NCBI GenBank assembly: GCA_037783415.1 | Contig: JAZGTN010000117.1 | Span: forward strand, 1,116,001-1,180,000 | Length of the DNA stretch: 64,000 nt | From: Leptasterias polaris | Lineage: Eukaryota > Echinodermata > Asteroidea > Forcipulatida > Asteriidae | Direction: 5' to 3' | Shown here: in pieces, positions 23,145 through 37,100 of the stretch | Layout: every line of letters starts with the position of its first letter | Numbering within the stretch: the stretch's first letter is position 1 | Notes under the pieces: generated by a model | Told to the model about the DNA's origin: nothing | The model's input: only the letters and a program-made list of their open reading frames with translations | The model's database searches: none | Made by a program: the position numbers and the translations under genes

Positions 23145-24798
23145 ATAATATTGCACCCATGACAATGTGTGCATTGGCCAACATTATAAGCTTTGCATCC
23201 TTTATTTTATAAAATACATGGCAGAACTATTATGGAATGTGTCTCGTCAATCAGCAGCGTGTGCATTACCTTTTAAGAATAGCTACAATAAAAAATACAA
23301 TTGAGTAACTCTTGATTAAAGTAACATCCAGCCTTCCCTACCAGCTTTTGTTTTGTCAAGCACTACCCTGATGACTGCATTAACTGCATGTACAAACTGG
23401 AAAGACATTGATCAACATCACATTGCAAATAAACCCATATTGACTTGAAAGAAATAAACAGCTCAATTTAATTAATAATATCGTCAACATACGTAATTTG
23501 GATTTGCGACTTAAGTAGTTTCTTCTTTACATTATATGATAGGACAGAAATACACATATTATGATAAGAGAGAAAGCCATTCTAAAAGAGGTAGTGGCGA
23601 TGTTCAGAATAAAGACATTCTTTCTTAACTGCAGTCAGTAAACAAATTCCCAATATGATTTATAAACTTTACTTAGAGCACTTAACATTTTGGTCAATTT
23701 GTTTGGTCAATTTGTTTGGTCAACATATGGTCAACATGTGTAAAAAATGCATCAAAGCTCTAGGGTCTGCAGTCAACACCAGGTGAACTCCACAACTCAA
23801 TCTTACTCCAACCGTTACCATTTTTAGTTTAGATTAAGAGGATTAGAGACAAAGCTTAGTTAATTAAACTTCAGGCTCTACTACCAATAGCTACTGCCTC
23901 GCAATGGTGCCCACAGCAGTAAGGGTTTTAAAAAGTACCTCACATCCTCTGCAAAGCAGCGCATCAAACAGAAATTAACACCCACAATGCCGCTATCTAA
24001 ATGGCAGACATTTTAGGAATTGTTGCCATGCAATCATAGTTGCTTGAATGAGCATAATTTAACTGATCCTTCTTTTGTAATTCTTTGCTCCAAAGTGTAC
24101 TTTATGTTTGACAGGTTTAAAACAAATATGAATTCAACAGTGCACACAAACATTGCTAAACCCCTGTAATGTCATACTTGATAATTAAAAAATTCTACAT
24201 GGCTTGTTAAAATATTATATGAAAGCCCAGTTGTTTTCAAGTAAATGTATAGACATGAACCCTCATGCAAGGAATGCTTTGGGCTACGAGTTACATAAAT
24301 AAACTGCATGTTTGATTTCATTTTGATTACATCCTGTTTTCACCTTGTCCTTAACTGGCCCATTTAAGGCGTTGTGATGGACAACTTGCCCCCAAGTGAT
24401 TCATTGTTTTTACTAAAACACAAAGGCTTCTTTTGTGATCAAACTCTATTGAACTCTTTCATTATAAACAATGTAGAACGATCATTGTTTTGTGAAACTT
24501 CAAATTTGTTCTGAACACTAACTCTCTTTAAAGAATCAAAATCCTACACTTCATGGACACGAAACTTGTGACCCAATTAATGTGTGGAATCTGACAAGAC
24601 TGCCCTGGTTTCATGGTTTGTGGCTGTTCACTTCTGAACTCATCGTATTGAAGCAAACCAAGGCATGGATTAAGGGACCACACAGCGAAGAAATCCAAAG
24701 TAACTGTTGAGTCTGTTGACGTTGGTGTCTCTGCTTTATAATAAAGTACTGTCAAGCAGTCATTTGGCAAGGACTACTGCCTCAGCATTTCTCATAAC
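23145..24798 (-). other. Downstream region / possible 3' UTR of TPCN1
   Basis: No coding exon is seen. The first exact minus-strand AATAAA below the TPCN1 stop codon is at 23206-23201, which would give a 3' UTR of about 1.6 kb. This is only a candidate, because other hexamers such as ATTAAA could act earlier. Confidence 0.35.
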
Positions 24799-25197
24799 TT
24801 AAATCAATTGATCATCATCTTCATCATCACCTTCAGGTCTCAACTGACAATTGTTTTTAGCTTCTGAGTTCACATCATATCGAATTTTTAAATTCTGATT
24901 TAGTCTTCCCTCAGCCTGCTTGGCTCGGTCTATCTCTTCTTCTATTTCCCAGTAAGGTAACTCGCTTTCATCTTGCTGTAAATTGATCTCTGGTCTCCTT
25001 TGCTCTGCTGCGGCATTTTCAACAGCAAATGTCTGCAATTGCTGGCATATTGGGTTGTCTTCTAGCATGTCATCATCTGATGAGAGAATTTCAGCAACGG
25101 CTGGGAGTGATCGCTGGGAGGTTGACCGACTGAGTTGTCTGACAAGGAATTGGCGAAGTTCTTTGCGATGTGTCTTATCTTGCTCTTTTATCCATTC
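24799..25197 (-). CDS. TPCN1: TPCN1 last coding exon, cytosolic C terminus
   Basis: 132 residues ending in an acidic run ([10 protein letters not shown]) before TAA. It is longer than the mammalian tail and rich in Q, E and S; the part beyond EWIKEQ has no obvious mammalian match. Confidence 0.85.
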   Translation of the reverse strand, partial: EWIKEQDKTHRKELRQFLVRQLSRSTSQRSLPAVAEILSSDDDMLEDNPICQQLQTFAVENAAAEQRRPEINLQQDESELPYWEIEEEIDRAKQAEGRLNQNLKIRYDVNSEAKNNCQLRPEGDDEDDDQLI

Positions 25198-28100
25198 CTG
25201 TTGGAGAAAGGAAATAAAAAAATCTAAAATAACTGAGAGACAACTTAACGAAATGGAGTTAATCAGTAAGTTTTACGATACTGACATTACAAATGTTTAT
25301 ACTAAACAAACTTACAAGAGATACATGTAACAAGAAAAATATTTCCCATTTCCCCCCCCCCCCCCCCCCATGCATACATATAAACATATTTTTAGTAGAG
25401 TAATGAATCAATTGTGTTAGTGATAAAACAGAGAAACTTTGTTGGTAATAAAACCGACTTTGTACAATAAACACTAACAATGTTGTGTACAGACTACAGG
25501 ATTATTGACAAACAGTCAATCAGATCAGAAGGCAAAAAACATATTCTCTATTTAATGTATTTTATTGCATTTAGCTAAAAACTCAACCAATATCACCAAC
25601 TTGCCTTAATTTCATCAGCATACATGGTCTTACTAAGATCAGCTTTAGTTCTTTTCCTTGATCCTTTGTATGTCACCATCCGATCCGGCTGCAAGAAGAA
25701 AACAAGAACAAAACAATAAAAGTTACAAAGAAGACAAAACTATAGCTAAATATTTATTGGCTTATTTCTTCTAACCGTTTATTTATTGGTTTATTTCTTC
25801 CACAAAAATGACAAAACACTTTCTAGTCCTCATAACAATTATTTAGAGGGTTATGTTGTACACATTAAATTGTAAAGTATCTGTACATGGAAAATAATAA
25901 ATTAATGTTCAATCTTTCTGTGTAAATTATGTACATTAATTTAAAAGCTCTTTTTCAACTTACAGCTAATCTGGATAACCTATTTCTGAACTTTGGCTAA
26001 AACACTGATCCCATAAACAGAGTCAAGTATAGTTTAGTGTTTTTTCAGGCATTGTCTAAACTTAATCCACTTTCTGTTAATTAACAGGATTTGAGTCCCA
26101 GTCAGCTGCACTATACCCCAAGACCATATCCAAAGAAAATGACAAACACTCAACAAATATAATGTCATAATAATAAACATGCTGAATAATATTTATTGAA
26201 AATTACTAAGAATGTGTCAGAAAAAACCAAGCTGTTGCTTTTATGATGGTCTTAAAAACACAAGGCAATACTATGCAGTGCTTATCACAAGATAGGGTAA
26301 AGTTAACAGTTTAAGCAAACAATTTATAATTGTGGATGCAACTATTAAAAAGCAACTCTTACCACATTTCTGAGCATTGTTTGGAGTACAGCCAAGCCAA
26401 CATTCTTCCTCAACTCTAAAGAATAAAATCTCTCAAGTTCTTGTAGAGATATGGTCATCTCAGTTTCGATAGAACTAACGACTATAAAACAAAACAGTAT
26501 GTAGTCTGTCACATGAAGGGTTTGACTACCATAATTGACATTGTGTATGGCCAGGGATACTAGCTAACACTCACTGCGCTTCATCAGTGTAGTGAGGAAA
26601 TCTAACGATGCAACTTTAATAATAAAAATAACAATGACGGACATTCACATAGCACAAGTATGATACTCATGAGGGGGAAGACAATTACAAAGGCCAAATA
26701 TTTCATTTCTTAAGACATATCAGCTCGCTGGGGAGTATGGACCTATTTCCTATGTTAAGTGTGTATCACACTCAGCTACAATGTAAAACAATTACAAGAA
26801 CCCTCTCTGCTCCCACAGAAACCGATTTACTCCTGGGTATAAAAAAGTAATTGTAGACAAGCATTTCTTAACATTTCAGTGACGTGGCATGTAATACATC
26901 ATAAGCCAGGCTTATTTTTATTAGCCTTCCCAGAGAAAATTATCTTAAACTAAATAATTTTGAAACATCATATATTAAAGTCGCAATAGGTATGTTTTCA
27001 GTTGAATTATAATTTGATAAAAAACTTTGACATAGTGTAAAGGTCAGAGCAGTTTGGCACAAATCCTTTAATGAATGCATATACTATTAAATTAACAGTA
27101 GAACCAGCTCATTATGGATAAATGTCAATACATACATGTCCATCATATCAAACTATACACAAGATATATATTTACAAGAGAAAAATCATCACTTACATTC
27201 TTCATCTGCTTGTGGATTTTTAAGCCCATACTGCATCCTGAAGACAAATGCTTCCAAGATGAAAGTGACAATGATTGTCACAACAACCTGAAAACCATCA
27301 AATGCAAAAATATTGTAACAAAGAACAACTTGTGACTAATATCCAGTAAGCACAATTTGTTCTTTATCTTACTAAAACATACACGTAGGTTTCTTGTATA
27401 ACCTTAGTTTATAAGACTTTGGAAAGATAAGAAATAACTGTCCTGTTATGAACTTGTATTTCAATGAACTTTACCAGCACCTATGATAAAATTTACTTTA
27501 GAATACCTTAAGAGAACTGAACCTTACAGTTAATTGACTTGAGGCAAAAGTTAACCAGGGATCAAAGTTTTTCTATTGGGTTAAAAAGACCAATCAGAGT
27601 AGCGCACAATTAAGGATAATTAGGATAATTAACTTGATTTGCTTGTGTACTTACCAAGCTAGAGAGATAGAAGAGTACAAAGTAAATCCTACTCCACTGT
27701 GTGGTGGTAGAGGCGAAACCAAACTAAAACAAGGGGAAAATAGAATCAACAATCAAATCCCTACAGTCGAGTTGGTTATTGAAAACAATCCTATAGTAAA
27801 ATGATTTAATAAATAAATGCAAATGACCTAAATGTAGACGCAAAATAATTTACTAATATTTGCATTTGACAAAGACTTCTTTTTCTGTGATGTACTTACC
27901 ATGATAACATGCCAGTTGTTGGCAACAGTCAACTCAAATAATGTCACTGAAACAAAATGTCAAAGGGGGAAAAAATACGTTGAAAGCTTGAAATGATGAG
28001 TGTTTGTTCAATAGAAACTTGTTCCCACATGTGACCTCACATCATGAAAACCCTCAAAACTTGCAACACTACTTTTCATGTAGACAGTGTTTTGGGGTTG

Positions 28101-31100
28101 GACTGGTTGATTTTTAGATTTGGATACCTTGGTTAACCCTTGGTAATCATTTTAAAAAAAACAATTCAAAAAGAAGTCTAAGATAAGTAGGTTCAAGATT
28201 AATAGGTTTAGAAAACTTTTATAGAATGAAAGAGTAGAGGTCAAAAGTAGAATGAGTAAAGAATGCAATCAAAGAAAAATCCTCAAAAGGTTGCCAATTG
28301 AAGTGGACAGTTGGTAGCAACTTAATTACTCCATGGTGATGTGGTTTCGTGGTGATGGACCACAAATATTCAACAACACACCAAGGCTGCTGAATCTTCA
28401 GTAGACTATGTATGTGTAGATAAATCAATTAAGCTACACCCCTTAACCTACTGATCAATAACAGTAACTGTACACCCATATTAGTCAGAACCAATGCATA
28501 TAAGAGTCATGTTTTAAAATGTAAGCAAGCCACTGCTGCTTGGGCTTTTTATGTGTGGTGCTATAATGACCGAGGGACAAGAAAGATGAGCAGCATTGGC
28601 AGAGATTGTGGTGGGCAAGGATTAATGGGTTGGCTGATTGATACCATTCTGTTGAGGATACTTTGTAGTGTTTTAGGCCTTGAATAATCTAAAATCAACA
28701 CATTATAATGAGGCTTATAGTCAGGCTTCCAAGCTTTTAAAACAGTAATCACTGTTTCTTCCTAGGGACAACTCAAACAACTAAAAGTTTTTAATTGTTA
28801 AATATTTTAAAATCTTCTTGTGCTTAATGCTTATCTGAACTTAAAAAAAAAAATTGTATCAGGAGACAGAACATTTTGGTTATAGAAACTCTTTCAATCA
28901 TTTTCCTTTTGTTTCTACCTCACAAAGCATCCTATTTGGGAATTCCTTTGTTTCATTACCAAAATGTTTAAGTGATTTGTGAATAACTTTAATAACAGTT
29001 GTCATGTTATTACTTACCATAGCTGTATAAAATGTTGCTGAAATTATTCAGGTAAAAATAGTAAGAAGAGGAATTGCTGAAGAAACCTTCGAAGCTGGTG
29101 TTTCTGGACGGAAACACAAATTAGTTTGGAATCAAACATAACCAGCACTGGACAAATGATTTGAAATTGGATGTTAGTTATTCTTTTTATGCTACAAACT
29201 GCTGTAAAGGGAATGCATATGAAGTATGTATATTTCCATGAAATCTTTGTCAATCTTGTGTTTCAAATCTAAATATGTCACCCAATTTGAAACTCAATAA
29301 TAACACTTTTTTCGCAAATAATCGAGTTGTCTCCAATCATGCATCAATATTTTCAATACACTTTAAGCAGCCCCACCCCCCCCCCCCCCCCAATTAAAGA
29401 TGTCCAGATATAGACTTACTTGCAGCAGTTGGTCAGTTCAGCATCAGAGAAACATTCCATTCCAATAATAGCATAGAAGTAATACATGACGACTAAAACA
29501 ATACCAACACTGAAACCAAACAAACATCACCAACATTTGTATATATTATAAAAAGAAATGATATCTTGAAGTTTGCTGGAATGTAATGATGACATTTCTA
29601 TTTGCAGTCAACGTGTTTTGGGAATAGTACATCATTGTTTTTTAGAAGAATAAATTCATTCTCATCCTCTGATCCCTAAACCTAATCCAATCAACCCTCA
29701 ACAATTTAATAAAGTTAGCTGCAAATACAGTCTGAGGTTTTGTAAGGGATTTAGGGGTCAAATTAAACTGTAGCAGCAGGACTATTACAACAGATTTTTT
29801 AGTAGCCCCCTAAAAACTTGAAATCTATAATTCTTTATTCTTACATTTATACTCCTTCCAAAAAGCGCCACTTGTCTCTACTGATGACTCAATCAAGGGC
29901 AGCTGGCCGGCCTCATACTTTCAAAAAATCAGGTAAGCCTTTTGCAGCAGTCGTGCATGCAAGAGGTGAGCATTTGCTTACATATAAATGACACAGTGAA
30001 TTTGTGCATATATGCACTGCACAGTATCAAACTTTCAGCCATGCCCCCATGCGCGGACTTATATGTTTCATGTGTGCTCTTATTGAAGGAATTCATGGCA
30101 TTTGTGATGATGCAAGTTTTCATGCAACGGCAATTTGATTACAAAGTTTTCACTGTTGATTACTACAAAGTAAGAAGCTAAACTTATTGTTAGCATATTT
30201 AATTATTATTTGACACAATTAATTTCTTGCTTTATTTATCGACTAGCCTGCTAGTCTATCAAATTGGCAAATTTAGTAGTCTTGCTGTAAATCCGCTATT
30301 TCCAGCAGGCCTGCCGCAATTTCGACCCGTGTTTCTGAGCAATTGCATTTTCTTTATATTGACACAATTTTAGATGGAAAAATTACTCTGTAGGATTGGC
30401 AATGGTATAAACTTTGTTAACAGTGAGTTTCCAAATTAATAATCAATTTTTTTAATTTGTTAATTACCAATCCAATATCTATCTTTAAACTGCCAAAGAC
30501 GAGCAGAGCATACTGTTTAAAATGTTGAGACCATCCCCAGGGCTATTTTCAGAGCCAATACTCCTCCCAAAAGAGATTTACACATGGTTGTACCAGCAAG
30601 TTTACCAGCAATAGTTACTTCCTAACATGTATACAGCAATTTTCAAGAAGTTTAAAAAGAAAATTGTTACCCTTACTTTGTAACAATTAATTTAAAGCTA
30701 AACTGTGAGGGGAAACAGCTTAAACATATGCTCTAACAGTTTTAACAAAAGTACATGCAGCAAAATAATGCCAGATGTATTTATTCGTCTATTTGCTATT
30801 TGCTTTTAGACCGATTGATAATCTCTAAACTTTGGTTAGAAAAGTTAGTCTGAAATATGTATGTGGAGGATAATGAACAACTTTTAACATTTCAAACCTT
30901 ACCAAAATGTATTATATGAAATTCTTTGCACTCACCTTAACATCCGACCAAGTAACACATAAAAAGTTCCAAAGACGTCCCGATAACGCTTCTTAATTTT
31001 GAATAATCTGAAAAAAAATTGAAAATATATAGTATTAACCAATGGATCTCAGATTCATAAAGCATGTGTGACTGACAAGCGCTCAGTCCAGTACAGGTTG

Positions 31101-34100
31101 TACACTCCTCAGGGACCTACCAAATGTTCTGACACCATGACCAAAGTTGTACATTATCTTGATCTTAAGAGAGTACAACACTACAAGCAGCCGTTCTGAA
31201 GCCATGGATCATTTTTGTATCTTACCTTAGAAGTCTAATGGGACGCAGGATGACGAGATAATAAAACGCTGAACTTAAAGATTCAACAGTGATTCCAAGC
31301 ACTGCAATGACTGTCACAACAAAATCAAACCTGAGTCAAAGTAAAAAGAAAAGTTTCTGTATAGAAAATTTGATTAACAAATCATTTAAGGGGATTAAGA
31401 AATGACTCATAATATATAGTTCGTACTTGTCATATACAAGAAAGTAAAAACAAAATCATATATGAAGAACACACCAGTTTCTTTGAAACATTAGTCTTTC
31501 AGAAGGAATAGTTTCTAAGTAGGGATGCCGCGGGCCGACATGTGTACACCTTTGGAACATTTTTTGTGGTAAAAAGTCAACAGCGAGTGACAAGTTAACA
31601 TGCCCAAACATTACATTGTTATGCTTCAGTGTTATGCTTCTTTTGCCCAGTGCGAAGAGGGACAACAGTTCTGGAATTCATGCTCAAAATCTCCCTGTTA
31701 CCAGAGAATGTGTAATCCCAAATTCCAGTACTTTGTCAGACAAACAGGGATTAAATACGAGATCTTTAGGCTGTCAAATTCTTTTTTATTCTATTCGGCA
31801 TGAAGGGTAAGTAAATTTTAATTTGACCTAGTTATAGTTTATACACATAAAACAATCTAATGAAAAAACATAATAAATATGGCAGTTACTCACACATTCC
31901 ATCCAGAGTTGAGATATCCAGTAACTCCAAGACCAATTACCTTGAGAACTATCTCTGCTAGGTAAACTTCATAACAATAAAACAAAATAGCACAATTAGA
32001 AACATTTAAGTAATAGACTTACAATGATAGCAAGTGTTTCGTGATGGATAGGGTTAGGGTTAGTGTTAGAGTGGTGTTAAACAAGGTAAAGGTCAAGGTT
32101 TTTGTTTGGATCAGGTTGGGGGGGGGGGTAAATGTTGGCAACAAGATTAATGCTGGATGAAGGTTGAGGGTGTGGGATTGGGTTAGTGTTGGTATAGGTG
32201 AGGATCAAGGTTCTTGTCATTGATGAGGTGTAAATGTTAGGGTTAAAGTTGGTGCTAGGTAGGTTTGATGTTAACATAGGATGCTGTGGGTATGGGTTGA
32301 GGTTGGTGTCTGGATCAGGTCGTAGTTGTTTGTGGGATGAGGTTGACATGGGATGAAGATACCATGGGCCTGGATTAATAGACTATAAGTTTAAAGGATA
32401 TGTGGGGTTATGGTTGGTATTCACAAGGGGTTAACGTTAGTGATGGATAAGTGATGGGATGCAAAAGGGATACTTACTTCCCATAAATGTCCAATCATAC
32501 CAGCTAACCATTATCAACAATTTATCAATATCACTTGCATCATCTAAATCTGCATTCATAAAACACAAAGTACAGGATTTGTAACAGTTGAAAAAGAAAC
32601 TGAAAGCCCATTGATTATAAAGTTCATAGTCCAGTCCTTTAGATATACATTTCCCATCTGAAATACTGTCAGGTATACTGTTAGGAAAGTCAGGGTAATA
32701 TCATTTTTAAAACCCTCAAATCACTGCTGCTCATTTTGATTGCTCCTATTGAGATAAGCCTGGTCTGAATATATACACAAATCTGTAACAAAACATTACC
32801 CACTTTTCTTTGTTTACACTAAAATACGAGTTTGACAACACAGCTTGTTCGTAGTGTTAGAATGCAAAAATATCAATAACTTCAAAGGATCCAACTTACT
32901 AAAGAGGAATTATACTTACTTGAGATTACTATTGTCTTGTGGATAAAAACAATACCGTTGACAAACAGTACCAGATCTGAAAAGGGGAAATATATTACAA
33001 TGTAATTCTTAGGGGGGCTGATTTACCCATTGAATCTGCACCAAAAAGTCTTTCAATAGTTAAATTAAACAAATTTCACATTGTTTCTCTTAAACATGCC
33101 TTACATGTATATGAGCAATGATTTGAGCTACATTTTACTTAATTCCATGTAAAGTGAAAGCATAATTTGATTTGATATTTGTGTCTGGTGTATTATACTC
33201 ACATATGGCATAGTTCAATAAGTTACTAGTAACAAATCGATGAAGTAGTTGAAATGGCTTGTTGAATGGCGACATCAAAGCATGAAACCATAACCCGTTG
33301 TCATCACGTTTTAATTTCCACCTCAGCTGAACTACCTGTAATAACAATATTAACTTCATAATTCAACTATGCAATTATATACAATACCAGGTGATGAAAT
33401 TATCATTGCTCATAATGTACCATTACACACAGGTCGGTAAACATCTAAGACCTAATTTGCATTTCAATTTCATTTATTAATTATGGTTGTGAAGCCAGAA
33501 AAGGAAACTTAATATCTATACTAGCCAAGAACCACATCAAAAGAAAACAAAGAATGAAGTTTCAGTTTAAGATGGGAGGAAAACTACAGAGAATTATTCC
33601 AAGGAAACCCAGGCAATCAGGTAGGGACTGAACACCCAATCCACATAATGCCCCCGGCAAGATTAGAGATCCTACATAGGGCAGGAGAGAAAAGAAACCA
33701 CTTCGCCAACCTGATTGCATTGATCATGTGCCCTCGTTGCAAAAGTCTGCTGGCAGCACAGGTACAATAATGCCTACTGTGATCTCTGTCTTTTTTTCAA
33801 ACTGGTAGAAGCCAGATTTCATGCTACATTGACTTCATGCTTTCGTAGCCTAAAATGTTTTACAAATTGTGTGTTTATGCGAGGATGCTTTATGTGGTTC
33901 AATTAATAAACATGCAGTTTGTAATAATTATAGGTGTCATACAGTCATTTACTTCAATGATCTGTTACACAATGTCAGATTTTAAGAAACCAATCAAATA
34001 CCAAGCTTCTTGGACACTCAGTCCCATCAGTGATGTCCGGTCATATAATGGTCTAGTAAAATTTACTGTAAGTTGTTTGAAGTACAAATAGCAGACTTAT

Positions 34101-37100
34101 GAAATATTTTGATATATGTAGAGTAACCTACTGAGGACAAATTTAATGATTTGAAATTATATTACCCTTGAGTCTTCAGTATATACTGTAGGTGAAATTC
34201 AATACACCAACACAGCTTAAGTGTACAGTGGATATAATTAAGGTACATGTACATGTAAGTCATATGGTTTTACAACCTGTTCAAGTCACCAATCTGATTT
34301 CATTCAGCTGTTACAGTGAATAATGTTTAACTAATTTATTTTCTAACCAAACAGTATTGGAAACAATTCGAACCCAATGACATGAAATGTAATCTGGTGT
34401 TCTGTTTCAGCTGAGCTCTTTCCCTGCTTTGCAGGTTAGAACCATAACATTAATAGTTGTTTACAAACTTACCTCATATATATCCTGAAACTCTGACATA
34501 CTAAGCAACTCTGTATCTGTTGTATTCAGAGTTTTGAAAGCCAATAAGACATCTCGTTTACTACAACCAGGACGGTAGAAATTCATCAGTCCTTGAAAAT
34601 GGGTGAAACTGACTTTACCTGGATGCTAAGAAATAAGAAGGCACAAAAAAAACATTTTAATCATAAAACAGGGCAGTTCACTCTGCTCAGGCTTAGTGTT
34701 AAGTTGTATTTGACTGGTCGACCTAGATTCCAAACAATCCTCCTGTGCCATGTATAAACCCATACACACAACACTCTTGAAGTTAGCGTTGATTACTGTA
34801 CATGAGTAAGCTTGACTCAGACAAAACATGGTTAAGTGGCCAATTATAGGTGTACATGTACCAGCTCCATGCACACCATTGGACTATCTGTACACTTTAC
34901 ATCTCTGGTATTTGACTTGGGCAGCTAATTGTCCTTCCAATGGATGTAGAGGATGATGATGATGACAAACAAACTCAATATCATGACCAACGCTTTTGCA
35001 GAAAAAGTGCATAGGCATCACAGGTGGAGCTCAAACCCAAGAGCTTCTAATCCCGATAATAAAAAAAGATAGAATAGGTAATACTTACTCGCCTGCTACA
35101 TAAGAATTTGAAAGCCTTGCTGGCTGCTGTACGTTTGTGCAGATGCAATGCTTTAAATTTAGCCTTTTCTATTCCGGTAAATGTATCATATACAACTGCC
35201 AGAAGCTGTAACCAGAAAATGAGATATCAATATTAATTGTGAGCTCAATGCCTGTCAGCGATGTCTGAAGCTTTGCATGGTGTGGAAAATAAGAAGTAAC
35301 TATCGCTAGTAAACTTGTGGGTACAACTTTGTGTAAATCTATTTTGGGAGGAATGTTAGCTCTGAGATTAGCCTGTGCCTGTTCACTAGAATTAGTATAG
35401 AGTTTCTCACTGTTTGATCAACATCAATAATAACAACAAAATATGAATAACAACTTAGTTATACTGTGATGGACATAAATACACATCATAGCGCTTGTGT
35501 TGCTGAGCAAGACAAGGTCACTAGAGTCAACTCTCGTTAGCATGAGTTTTTTAAGAGGGAAAAACAAGGGCCTTCGGTATTCTGTGATATGCAATGATTG
35601 CCCATTTGCTGCTTTACCTTTGTAGTAGCAGTTTGCCTGGACAACTTAAATCGACCATATCCACAGCGGGGTTAAAAACTATGAAATGGTTACAATAGCA
35701 TTTAAAACAAGTTCCAAAATGAACTCACCAAATTCATAAGGAAGTACAATTCCAAGATCAAAAAGACGATGAAAAATAACACGGACCAACCACTCTTGTT
35801 GTAGGCTGGCATCATGACATCCGGAAAACTGAAATGGAAACAAGACAAAAGAGCTCTAAAAAAAAAAATTAAGCAGTGCCAGTGTTGAAGTACTCATACT
35901 TGGTACTCGTTTTACTCGAGCAGTACTTGAGTATTGTCTTTATAGTACTTGTACTCAGCTAGAAAAATATTCAGACTTGAAGTCCACACTCAATACTGAA
36001 CTGAAAAATAATCAGTACTTGATGAGACATACTCGATACTCAAATGAAAATGTACTCAGACTCTGATTTTAAATACTCTTGGTAAAAATATCACTTTCTT
36101 ATCAACTTTATACATGCCTCCATGCAAGAAACTTAGGAATAAAATTCTGGAGAAAGTGAAATTTGAAGTTGTGTATAATGTATTTATGTTAAAATAACAA
36201 GCACACATTGTCGTCTAGAAATTAGAAAAACAAATTGTATACTTCATTTTGCAGTGTCTGTTTATAAAGTACTCATATTTATACTCTTTCACTCAGAGAT
36301 CCAAGTACTCGGTAAACATTTGTTGGACTCGGTGCTTTAATATAATAACAATCAGTACTCGAACATTTGTACTCATACTCAATGGCCCAAGCACTCAAAC
36401 TACAGCACTAGGCCACCCTAGTACAGAACTTGATAGTCATCTAAAAAGTACTTGACTACAACACTGTTAATAACACACACAATTGTGATCAGTTTTAAAA
36501 AACAAATCATCATGATAAATAATAAAAGCACCTCATTATACAAAAATGAAAATATCTCTTATGAGCTTCTGTTTTTACAGTGCAGTTAATAACAAATGAT
36601 GCAAACAATTGTTGTCAACTTTAGAATGTTTGCTTTTCTATTCTTTCAAATTTGTTGGCAAACAATGTAACTGAAAAGCAGTTATAAGTGACATGTAAGT
36701 CTATCCATTAGTGCCATAGCCCCATAGGGGATGTAGTTTGAGCTATACACCAATTCTTCACCGATCTTGAACTCTTGGTGGCAGCAGATACGCCTCAATT
36801 ACTGCGGTGGTACCTGGGTGGTACTGCGCTGCCTAGCGACGGGTTTAAGGGTTGGGCTATACGGCGATCATACTGATAAGCTGATCAGATGATCGCCGTG
36901 TAGCCCAACCCTTAAACCCATCGCTAGGCAGCGCAGTACCACCCAGGTACCACCGCAGTAATTGAGGCGTATCTGCTGCCACCAAGAGTTCAAGATCGGT
37001 GAAGAATTGGTGTATACTTACTTTGCTGTAGTCATAAGAATGAAGAGACTGATGAAACTGTCAATTAAACTGTCAAAATTCTTATCATCTACATTGGCAA

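Noticed and set aside
29095..29107. Upstream acceptor for TPCN1 exon 18 (CGTCCAG)
   Set aside because: It leads to an in-frame stop within 20 codons. The CACCAG acceptor at 29095 keeps the TPC frame.
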